This document shows positions 7,615 to 15,800 of a stretch of 20,719 nt of DNA, one piece after another (positions within the stretch are counted from its first letter, which is position 1; every line of letters starts with the position of its first letter). The position numbers were made by a program, and so were the translations under genes. The notes below the pieces were generated by a model. The model worked only from the letters and a program-made list of their open reading frames with translations. It did not search any database and was not told where the DNA came from. The DNA is from Roseburia sp. (lineage in GTDB: Bacteria > Bacillota_A > Clostridia > Lachnospirales > Lachnospiraceae): positions 1 through 20,719 of the forward strand of contig DXQT01000042.1 in NCBI GenBank assembly GCA_019411365.1. Reading direction: 5' to 3'.

Positions 7615-9762
7615 ATGGAAAATCAACGTTTGGATTTTGGAGAGATTGTCAGAAAAATCGCAGAGGATAAAATGCTGCTGCCGGATTTTCAGAGAGGATT
7701 TGTCTGGAAGGATGAAGAACAGAGAAAGATCGTAGCATCAGTTCTGGCAAAAATGCCGATAGGGAGTATTTTACTGTTGAAATCAAAGCCGGATGAGTAT
7801 GCATCGAAGTCAATCGGTATGAAAGAAAAAAATACATATCAAAGCCAGGATGGTGAGGTCGAATTTCTACTGGATGGACAGCAGCGTATGACAGCGCTTA
7901 CGAATGTTTTTTCAAATGTGATTTATGAAAAATGTAAAATGTTTTCAAAATTGAGTTCACGGGCATTACAGCGAAGATTTTTTTTAAGAATTCCAAAGTG
8001 GGAGAACTGTAAAGAAGAGGCAGATCTGTTTGGAGTCCATAATTTGACTTTTCCCATATCAGATTCTGCGGAACCGGATTTTCTGACAGCGGATATTTTA
8101 CCGTTTATTACATGTGCCGCATTTTTTAATCAGGATGGAGAGCCGTATAATCCACAGCAGTCTTTGTCGACCCGTCTGGATGATTTTTGCCTGACAAATG
8201 AGGATGGATATTTAGTACCGCTGTATTTGATGGTGGCACCGGAAAATATAAAAAAGGCGCAGATAATGCTGCGCTATAATACGATCACCTCTGATATTGC
8301 AGGTAAAATCGGAGATGAGATCAGACAGCATTTTACAGATTTGTCGGATGAAAATAAGAATGATTTTATAGCAGAGATTTTTGGAAATGATGAAAACTGT
8401 AATGAAATAAAAGAAGATCATTCTAAGTTCGGTGAAAAAGTGCAAGAAAAACAAATGGTGTGGAAAGTCTGTCTGACAAATTATCTGGATTCCTGTGTAA
8501 AGAATATGGCGTTGAATAAGATTGAGGTATCGGGGGAACAGCGTGACAGGGCGATCGATATCTATGAGAATTTAAATCGTGGAGGAATCAGTTTAAATAC
8601 TTTTGATCTGGTTATGGCGAGAGTTGCAAAAGTAAGTACAGATAATTTTTATCGTCGTCTGGTCAGGTATATTCAGGAAGAAAAAAGTTATGACAAACAG
8701 GTCTTACCGGATCAGATTGTTCCCTTGATTGGGAAAAAAATACAAAATAATCAATACAATGCATCCATCAGTACGGGATGTTATAACGAGGAAAAGAATG
8801 ACATAGCAGGAAAGTATATTGATGTTTTTTTAGATGTGCTGTGTCTGTATTGCAATAACAAGTTATTTGAACCGGATAAATTCAAATTAGATTATATAAA
8901 GAAGAAGCAGATTCTGATGTTAGCACCAACGGATATTAATGATAATGCGAAAAAGGTTTGTGATGCCATAGACAGGGTAATGTTTTTCTTTCAGAGCAGA
9001 TGCGGAATCCGGAATATCCAGGAAATAAATTATTCTTTGATGATTGTCTTAGTGGCAGTTATATTTTTAAAGGATGAGTGGTTTAACGATAAAACTGTTC
9101 ACGATATTTTAGAAGCGTGGTATTGGTCATCATTATTTTCCGGCGAGTATGATAAAGATCAGAATATAAAGATGATCGCGCATCTTCAGACCATGGTAAA
9201 GACAATGCAGGCATCCAGCCGAAAAGAGAATGTTGACTGGATTGCAAATATCAAAAATTATGTGTTGGAAGCACAGAATTTTTCGGATGAAAAGTTTTTA
9301 CTGATGGAAAAGGCGGATGAAGACCGTATCCCGAAAAAAGTGATGCGCATGTTTATGTGTCAGTATCTGCTGTCAAAGACATATAAGGATATGTTTGACG
9401 AAAATAAAATTTTAAGTGCATATTCCGATGAAACAGAAAGATTTGAGGCACATCATATTATACCGCTTGGAACAGTAAAAAAGGTAGGGGAATCTACGAA
9501 AAAACTTCGTGATGATGAAAAAAATATCTGCAACTCGCCTTTAAATTTTGTGTACATAACGAAAAAAGCAAATAAGGAAATATCCGATGAATCCTTAAAA
9601 GATTATGTACAGAAGATCAACGCGGAAGCAAAAGCAAAACTGCATATTACGGCTTATACAAATTCGGATATACCACAAGATCAGGTAAAACAGATTTTAA
9701 GGGAACGGTATGATTTCCTGAAGGGGGATATCAGGGAGCGGATCAGTACTTTATTAAGTTAA
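7615..9762 (+). CDS. sspE: DUF262 and DUF1524/HNH nuclease, SspE-like effector
   Basis: The 715-aa product has an N-terminal DUF262 (ParB-like) domain with LPDFQRGFVW (22-31) and DGQQR at 87-91, and a C-terminal DUF1524 HNH module with HHIIPLG beginning at H613-H614 and NSPLNFVYITKKAN from N640. This is the architecture of SspE, whose NTPase activity is stimulated by phosphorothioate-marked DNA and whose HNH domain then nicks DNA, blocking phage replication. It is also the general layout of GmrSD and related modification-dependent nucleases, so context decides. ATG7615 follows the sspA stop by 7 nt with GAAGG just upstream; the in-frame TTG at 7594, inside sspA, lacks a ribosome site. Both catalytic motifs look intact, so the effector should be active. 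Confidence 0.85.
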   Translation: MENQRLDFGEIVRKIAEDKMLLPDFQRGFVWKDEEQRKIVASVLAKMPIGSILLLKSKPDEYASKSIGMKEKNTYQSQDGEVEFLLDGQQRMTALTNVFSNVIYEKCKMFSKLSSRALQRRFFLRIPKWENCKEEADLFGVHNLTFPISDSAEPDFLTADILPFITCAAFFNQDGEPYNPQQSLSTRLDDFCLTNEDGYLVPLYLMVAPENIKKAQIMLRYNTITSDIAGKIGDEIRQHFTDLSDENKNDFIAEIFGNDENCNEIKEDHSKFGEKVQEKQMVWKVCLTNYLDSCVKNMALNKIEVSGEQRDRAIDIYENLNRGGISLNTFDLVMARVAKVSTDNFYRRLVRYIQEEKSYDKQVLPDQIVPLIGKKIQNNQYNASISTGCYNEEKNDIAGKYIDVFLDVLCLYCNNKLFEPDKFKLDYIKKKQILMLAPTDINDNAKKVCDAIDRVMFFFQSRCGIRNIQEINYSLMIVLVAVIFLKDEWFNDKTVHDILEAWYWSSLFSGEYDKDQNIKMIAHLQTMVKTMQASSRKENVDWIANIKNYVLEAQNFSDEKFLLMEKADEDRIPKKVMRMFMCQYLLSKTYKDMFDENKILSAYSDETERFEAHHIIPLGTVKKVGESTKKLRDDEKNICNSPLNFVYITKKANKEISDESLKDYVQKINAEAKAKLHITAYTNSDIPQDQVKQILRERYDFLKGDIRERISTLLS

Positions 9763-9829
9763 ATACGGCTTGGAAAGTGCAGATAAAGATATTGTTTTAC
9801 GAAAGAACAATGCAGGATGGAGGTATTTT

Positions 9830-9982
9830 ATGAAAGAGGTCAGTGAAAAAGTAATGCGGAATATGATTTTTGAGGTTCTTCATGTGGAGCGTAAAAATTT
9901 GCGGAGCAAGGCAAAAACAGATCAGAGGATGGCTGAGGAACTTGCAAAGATCATAGTTGATTATGCGAAGATGTCAGTGTAG
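9830..9982 (+). CDS. Small 50-residue protein of unknown function in the defence operon
   Basis: A short charged and probably all-helical protein (many Lys, Arg, Glu; pI likely basic) with no motif I recognise. The ribosome site is strong: GGAGG at 9819-9823, 6 nt before ATG9830, which is why I prefer this start over an in-frame TTG at 9770 that would give 70 residues. It lies 67 nt after sspE, the largest gap in the operon, and 21 nt before the DndD-like ATPase gene. It could be a small partner of that ATPase. It is much shorter than DndE (about 110 residues) and does not resemble it by eye. Confidence 0.6.
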   Translation: MKEVSEKVMRNMIFEVLHVERKNLRSKAKTDQRMAEELAKIIVDYAKMSV

Positions 9983-10003
9983 CAGACTTAGGGGGAGAAT
10001 AGC

Positions 10004-12022
10004 ATGAAATTCCAGAGCATTACAATGAATAATTTTATGAGGTATAAGGGGCAGAATGTAATCGAGTTCAGCTGCGATGAAAAAAGAAATGTTACTGTCG
10101 TGCTGGGAGATAATACGGTTGGCAAGACAACAATTGCACAGGCATTTCGCTGGGTGCTTTATGGTGCGGTATTGACAGAACGCGGAAAGCAGCAGGAAGA
10201 CTACCAGCTGTTAAACAATGATATTCTGGCAATGATGGATGCGAACAGTAAAGCGGATGTTACGGTGGAACTGGTTGCTGTTGATGATGAAAAAAGATAC
10301 CGGATCAAGCGTGAAATCCATTATACGCGTGCATATCCACAGTTGATCGCAAAAGAATTTTATAAGAAAGTTTCACTGGAAATATCAGAAAAGGATGATC
10401 CAAATGCCGGTATTTCTGTGGAAACGGAAAAAATAGAAGAGGTAATCCGTGAATTATTTCCCAAAAATCTGTCACATTATTTTTTGTTTGATGGAGAGAG
10501 ATGGAATGATGTAACTGTTAACGGTGTGCGTGAAAATATCAAAGAGTCTGTACATACACTGACCGGATTATCTGCGTATCAGGCTGCAATCTGGCATTTG
10601 AAGGATATGGGAAGTCATTCCGTTATTAAAAAGTTCAAAGGAAAGATATCAGGTTCTGGTAATATGTATGATAATCTGGAAAAAGACCGGAATCGCATGG
10701 AACATGAGATAGAGCAGTGTAAAGATAAGATAAAAAATATCGAAATCAATATACAAAACAATAATGAAAAAATAGAGGAGGTGCAGCAGTATCTTCTTGA
10801 AAATAAGAATACGGAAATTTTGCAGGCAAAATATAACCAGTTATTAGTAGTAAGAAGAACGCAGGCGGAAAGAGGAGTTGCTGCATATAAAAGTCTGGTA
10901 AATTTATTCAGTGATAAAGCTTATATGTTGTTTGCGAAACCGATGATAGAGGCATCTGTGAAAATGGTAAAATCTGTTGCAGGAGAGCGGCGTGACATAC
11001 CGCATATGCATCAGGCAAGTATTGACTATATTATAAAAACAGGCAGATGTATCTGTGGAACTCCAATATTACCGGAGTCTAAGGAATTAGAAAGTCTGAT
11101 GGAACAGAGAAATTTTCTTCCGCCGGCAGATATTGGTTCATTGCTGGGTGAGTTTGAACGGACAGGACAGCGCTGGAACCGGCAAAGCAATTCTGTTTAT
11201 GATGATTTAAGAGAAGATGCGCAAAATGTGGATCAGAGCATCCGGGCTTACGAGGAAACCTGTAATCAGTTAGCCGGGATGGAACAGCAGATGGACAGGC
11301 AGACAGACTTTGCTGAAAAAAGAAAAATGCTGAAATATTATCAGAGTGAAAACAGTAAATTAGGGGTGGAAAAGGGAACACTGCAGGGACAGATTATAAA
11401 CTTTGAGCGGCAGATTGAACGGATCGAAGCGGAGATGAAGAGCCAGGAGGTCAAGAGCGAAGAAAATAAAAAATGGCGAGAGCGTGTAGATTTGGCAGAA
11501 GCATTATATACAAGATTAAAAAATGATTTTGAGGTAAAAAAGAATAAGACATTTCTGGAATTAAACGGACAGATCCAAAAAAATTTTGAGCGTATGTTCA
11601 ATGCGAAAGATAAAAGAATACAGTTGACGGAAAATTATGAGATCCAGATGTTATATCAGACGGATTTGGGTTTCCGCGAAGAGAAGAATCTGTCAGAGGG
11701 CGAAAAAATCGCACGCAATTTTGCATTTATCGTTACAATCATGGAATACAGCAGAAATAAAAAGGCTGAGCATCTTGGAGTGGAAAGTGGAGGAGATACA
11801 CTGCCGATTGTTTTAGACGGACCGTTTTCTAAACTGGGGGATAAAAATATCAGTCTGATTGCAAAAGTTTTGCCGGAAGTATCAGAACAGGTAATTATTT
11901 TTATGCTGGACAAGGACTGGAAGTACACAGGACTCGATGAATATGTCGGTGCGTCTTATTATATTGAAAAAGCGGCCGACGAGGCATATGCGTCCATACG
12001 GAAAGTAGAATCTGATCAGTAG
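10004..12022 (+). CDS. DndD-like SMC/Rad50-type ATPase
   Basis: The 672-aa product begins MKFQSITMNNFMRYKG, the typical start of DndD and other RecN/SMC-like ATPases. It shows Walker A GDNTVGKT at 35-42, ABC signature LSEGEK from L563, and Walker B PIVLDG at 601-606 followed by PFSKLG. Between the ATPase halves lie two long heptad-like charged stretches (about residues 224-270 and 430-530) that should form a coiled-coil hairpin. Near residue 349 is a CIC motif (C349, C351), a possible metal hook. DndD hydrolyses ATP in the DndBCDE modification complex; here the modification genes are Ssp type, so this protein may instead serve a separate effector module, as SspFGH does in other Ssp loci. I cannot match it to a particular Ssp subunit from memory. 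GGGGGAG lies 6 nt before the ATG. Confidence 0.8.
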   Translation: MKFQSITMNNFMRYKGQNVIEFSCDEKRNVTVVLGDNTVGKTTIAQAFRWVLYGAVLTERGKQQEDYQLLNNDILAMMDANSKADVTVELVAVDDEKRYRIKREIHYTRAYPQLIAKEFYKKVSLEISEKDDPNAGISVETEKIEEVIRELFPKNLSHYFLFDGERWNDVTVNGVRENIKESVHTLTGLSAYQAAIWHLKDMGSHSVIKKFKGKISGSGNMYDNLEKDRNRMEHEIEQCKDKIKNIEINIQNNNEKIEEVQQYLLENKNTEILQAKYNQLLVVRRTQAERGVAAYKSLVNLFSDKAYMLFAKPMIEASVKMVKSVAGERRDIPHMHQASIDYIIKTGRCICGTPILPESKELESLMEQRNFLPPADIGSLLGEFERTGQRWNRQSNSVYDDLREDAQNVDQSIRAYEETCNQLAGMEQQMDRQTDFAEKRKMLKYYQSENSKLGVEKGTLQGQIINFERQIERIEAEMKSQEVKSEENKKWRERVDLAEALYTRLKNDFEVKKNKTFLELNGQIQKNFERMFNAKDKRIQLTENYEIQMLYQTDLGFREEKNLSEGEKIARNFAFIVTIMEYSRNKKAEHLGVESGGDTLPIVLDGPFSKLGDKNISLIAKVLPEVSEQVIIFMLDKDWKYTGLDEYVGASYYIEKAADEAYASIRKVESDQ

Positions 12023-12040
12023 CGGAAGGGGATACAAAAG

Positions 12041-12559
12041 ATGGGGAATTATGAATTTTTTAAGAAGGAGTTTGAATTTCATGGAAAGCATGCCAGGATG
12101 GCAGGTGAATTGTGGGTAAAAAGTGACTATGAGCATACCTATTTCCGGAGACTAATCGATCTGTATATGGTGGCAGCAGTGGTGGGATTTCGCGTAGACC
12201 GTAAAGCAAAGGAAGATTTCTCGCCGTTTGGGACAAAGAGCATTTTAGCCGAGCAGATCATCAATGCAAAAGAAGAATTAGATTTTATTATGCAGATGAT
12301 GATCATGCTGGATGCGAAAGAAAGCATGACGGCTGAGGAAGCAGTAAAAAAAGCATTCCGGGGTGCGGAGACGGAGGAAGAATTTCAGACTTATCAGTCC
12401 ATGTTTCATGATTATGTCAGAGGCGGGGTAGAGGAACTGTATGAGAGACTGATCATTCAAAAAGCAGAACCGGACAGTGAATTTTATGATAATAAAACAG
12501 CAAATCTGATGTCTGTGTTAGAAAGATTTGGTTATGGTTTACAGGATATGGAGGAATAA
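12041..12559 (+). CDS. 172-residue helical protein of unknown function, partner of the DndD-like ATPase
   Basis: Not recognised. The product is acidic and probably all helical, with no Cys clusters, nucleotide-binding loop or signal peptide; the region DLYMVAAVVGFRV is hydrophobic but too short and charged at its edges for a membrane span. AAGGGG lies 9 nt before the ATG and the gene follows the DndD-like gene by 18 nt, so the two are almost certainly co-translated. SMC-type ATPases often have small helical (kleisin-like or adaptor) partners, and that is my best guess for its role. It ends the operon. Confidence 0.75.
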   Translation: MGNYEFFKKEFEFHGKHARMAGELWVKSDYEHTYFRRLIDLYMVAAVVGFRVDRKAKEDFSPFGTKSILAEQIINAKEELDFIMQMMIMLDAKESMTAEEAVKKAFRGAETEEEFQTYQSMFHDYVRGGVEELYERLIIQKAEPDSEFYDNKTANLMSVLERFGYGLQDMEE

Positions 12560-12562
12560 TAA

Positions 12563-12594
12563 TTTTACATGATTTTTGAAGGAAAAATGTAAAA
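12563..12594. repeat. AT-rich inverted repeat after the last operon gene
   Basis: TTTTACAT (12563-12570) and ATGTAAAA (12587-12594) form an 8-bp stem directly after the stop at 12559, and the inner T and A runs could extend it. No clean T-tract follows on either strand, so it is a poor intrinsic terminator; it may still end or stabilise the operon mRNA. No better terminator for the operon is visible before the tracrRNA promoter. Confidence 0.35.
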
Positions 12595-12610
12595 AAATCA
12601 AAAACAGGTA

Positions 12611-12639
12611 TTTACAATCGTCGAAAACAGGGGTATAAT
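12611..12639 (+). promoter_or_regulatory. tracrRNA promoter
   Basis: TTTACA (12611-12616) and TATAAT (12634-12639) are separated by 17 nt, a near-consensus vegetative promoter. The start should fall near 12646, just before the anti-repeat. No equally good promoter is visible between the tracrRNA terminator and cas9, so this one may also supply cas9 by read-through. Confidence 0.85.
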
Positions 12640-12645
12640 CTAAGA

Positions 12646-12738
12646 GAATTATATCATACCAAGTGATAATTAGGTTATTACAATAAGGTAAGAAACCTAA
12701 AAGCTCTAATCCCATTCTTCGGAATGGGATTATCTTTT
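12646..12738 (+). ncRNA. tracrRNA: tracrRNA for the type II-C Cas9
   Basis: Bases 12648-12684 are a degenerate copy of the CRISPR repeat in the same + strand orientation, hence complementary to crRNAs made from the - strand. The inner part CATACCAAGTGATAA is identical to the repeat; the ends ATTACAAT and ATTATAT pair with one G-U each; a short mismatched bulge (around 12671-12677) separates the two paired arms, as in other type II duplexes. Downstream come a small hairpin AGGT-AAGAA-ACCT (about 12686-12698) that could be the nexus, and a terminator hairpin. Length of about 93 nt fits a II-C tracrRNA. The exact 5' end is inferred from the promoter. Confidence 0.88.
12708..12738 (+). terminator. 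tracrRNA terminal hairpin and terminator
   Basis: AATCCCATTC (12708-12717) pairs perfectly with GAATGGGATT (12722-12731) around the very stable TTCG tetraloop, followed by a short T run (ATCTTTT). It would both end the transcript and serve as the 3' stem-loop that Cas9 binds. Confidence 0.88.
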
Positions 12739-12754
12739 ATACAGAAGTTTATTC

Positions 12755-12826
12755 ATGACAATGACCGGTATGCGGATCATTGTTGAAGCGCGCAGAATAA
12801 AACAGTTGTCCCGTTTGCTGGTATGA
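12755..12826 (+). other. cas9 5' leader: possible 23-residue upstream ORF and hairpin
   Basis: Between the tracrRNA and cas9, ATG12755 opens a 23-codon frame (beginning MTMTGMRIIVEARR) whose TGA at 12824-12826 overlaps ATG12823, which is in frame with cas9. Its upstream site (CAGAAG) is weak. The same stretch folds into a hairpin: ACAATGA (12758-12764) with TCATTGT (12777-12783), continued by CCG (12765-12767) with CGG (12773-12775) and one bulged A. Either could tune cas9 translation, or both may be chance. No clear separate promoter is seen here. Confidence 0.3.
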
Positions 12827-12858
12827 GAGAGAACGGTTCAGATGAGAGGAGAAGGAAC

Positions 12859-15800
12859 ATGGACGAAAAAATGGATTATCGTATTGGGTTGGATATTGGT
12901 ATTGCATCCGTCGGCTGGGCGGTATTACAGAACAACAGTGATGACGAGCCGGTTCGTATCGTAGACCTTGGGGTAAGGATATTTGATACAGCAGAAATCC
13001 CGAAAACAGGTGAATCTTTGGCGGGACCAAGGAGAGCTGCACGAACGACAAGAAGGCGGCTTAGAAGAAGAAAACATCGTTTAGACAGAATCAAATGGCT
13101 CTTTGAGAATCAGGGTCTGATAAATATTGATGACTTTCTGAAACGATATAACATGGCAGGGTTACCGGATGTTTATCAGCTTCGCTATGAGGCATTAGAC
13201 CGGAAACTGACGGATGAAGAATTAGCACAGGTGTTGCTTCATATTGCAAAACACCGTGGATTTCGTTCGACTAGAAAGGCAGAGACGGCTGCAAAGGAAA
13301 ATGGTGCAGTTTTAAAAGCGACGGATGAAAATCAAAAGCGGATGCAGGAAAAGGGATATCGTACGGTCGGGGAGATGATTTATTTAGATGAAGCATTTCG
13401 AATCGGATGTTCCTGGTCAGAAAAGGGATATATTCTCACCCCACGCAATAAAGCAGAAAATTATCAGCACACCATGTTAAGGGCAATGCTTGTGGAAGAA
13501 GTCAAAGAAATTTTCTCCAGCCAGAGACGTCTTGGAAATGAAAAAGCGACGGAAGAATTAGAAGAAAAATATTTGGAAATCATGACAAGTCAGAGATCTT
13601 TTGATTTAGGACCAGGCATGCAGCCGGATGGAAAGCCAAGTCCATATGCGATGGAAGGTTTTTCAGACAGAGTTGGAAAATGTACATTTCTTGGAGATCA
13701 GGGGGAGCTGCGCGGCGCAAAGGGAACTTATACGGCAGAATATTTTGTGGCACTGCAGAAAATAAATCATACAAAACTGGTTAACCAGGATGGAGAGACC
13801 AGAAACTTTACAGAAGAGGAACGACGGGCACTGACTTTGCTGTTATTCACACAGAAGGAAGTGAAGTACGCAGCAGTTCGCAAGAAGTTAGGTTTGCCGG
13901 AGGATATTCTTTTTTATAATTTAAATTATAAAAAAGCTGCCACGAAAGAAGAACAGCAAAAAGAAAATCAAAATACGGAAAAAGCAAAATTTATTGGGAT
14001 GCCATACTACCATGATTACAAGAAATGTTTGGAAGAACGGGTGAAATATCTGACAGAAAATGAAGTCAGGGATCTGTTTGATGAGATTGGTATGATCCTG
14101 ACCTGTTATAAGAATGATGACAGTCGTACGGAGCGGCTGGCTAAGCTGGGACTTGTACCGATAGAGATGGAAGGGTTATTGGCGTATACACCGACGAAGT
14201 TTCAGCATCTTTCGATGAAAGCGATGCGGAATATTATCCCGTTTTTGGAAAAAGGCATGACTTATGATAAAGCATGTGAGGAAGCAGGATATGATTTTAA
14301 GGCGGATTCTAAGGGGACTAAGCAGAAGTTATTAACAGGAGAAAATGTGAATCAGACCATTAATGAGATCACGAATCCGGTAGTAAAGCGTTCTGTATCA
14401 CAGACTGTCAAAGTGATCAATGCAATTATCCGTACCTATGGCAGTCCACAGGCAATCAATATTGAGCTTGCAAGAGAAATGTCAAAGACTTTTGAAGAAC
14501 GCCGGAAAATAAAAGGTGATATGGAAAAACGCCAGAAGAATAACGAAGATGTGAAAAAGCAGATTCAGGAATTGGGAAAATTATCACCAACCGGACAGGA
14601 TATTTTAAAATATCGCCTGTGGCAGGAACAGCAGGGAATCTGTATGTATTCCGGTAAGACTATTCCATTGGAAGAACTGTTTAAACCGGGATATGATATT
14701 GATCATATTTTGCCATACAGTATTACATTTGATGACAGTTTTCGGAATAAGGTACTTGTCACTTCTCAGGAAAACCGCCAAAAGGGAAACAGGACACCTT
14801 ATGAATACATGGGAAATGATGAGCAGCGTTGGAATGAGTTTGAAACTCGTGTGAAGACGACGATACGGGATTATAAAAAACAGCAGAAACTTTTGAAAAA
14901 ACATTTTTCAGAGGAAGAGCGTAGTGAATTTAAAGAGCGTAACTTAACGGATACAAAATATATTACAACCGTTATTTATAATATGATCCGTCAGAACCTT
15001 GAAATGGCACCGTTAAACCGTCCGGAAAAGAAAAAACAGGTACGCGCGGTAAATGGAGCAATTACGGCGTACTTAAGAAAACGCTGGGGATTACCTCAGA
15101 AAAATCGTGAGACAGATACACATCATGCGATGGATGCGGTTGTCATCGCCTGCTGTACGGATGGCATGATCCAGAAAATATCGCGATATACGAAAGTAAG
15201 AGAGAGATGTTACTCAAAAGGTACAGAGTTTGTGGATGCGGAGACAGGAGAAATCTTTCGACCGGAAGATTACAGCCGGGCAGAATGGGATGAGATATTT
15301 GGTGTTCATATTCCAAAACCATGGGAGACATTCCGGGCAGAACTGGATGTGAGAATGGGAGATGATCCGAAGGGATTTTTGGATACCCATTCTGATGTTG
15401 CCTTAGAATTAGATTATCCAGAGTATATTTATGAGAATCTTCGTCCGATCTTTGTATCAAGAATGCCAAATCATAAAGTGACAGGTGCTGCACATGCAGA
15501 TACCATCCGCAGTCCGAGACATTTTAAGGATGAGGGGATCGTATTGACTAAGACAGCTTTGACAGATCTGAAGCTTGACAAAGATGGTGAAATCGACGGC
15601 TACTATAATCCTCAAAGTGACCTTTTATTATACGAGGCATTGAAAAAACAGCTGTTGTTATATGGAAATGATGCAAAAAAGGCATTTGCACAGGATTTTC
15701 ATAAACCGAAAGCGGACGGTACAGAAGGTCCGGTAGTACGGAAAGTCAAGATACAGAAAAAACAGACGATGGGTGTATTTGTGGATTCCGGAAATGGAAT

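Noticed and set aside
9770..9982. 70-residue version of the small gene from TTG9770
   Set aside because: No ribosome site at the TTG; ATG9830 has GGAGG at 6 nt.
262..12559. BREX (type 4 has a PAPS-reductase-like BrxP and a BrxC ATPase)
   Set aside because: No PglZ, BrxL or methylase; cysteine desulfurase, DUF4007 and the SspE-like nuclease fit the Ssp set instead.
12823..12858. cas9 starting at ATG12823 (12 more residues)
   Set aside because: No ribosome site upstream; AGGAG lies inside this stretch and serves ATG12859.
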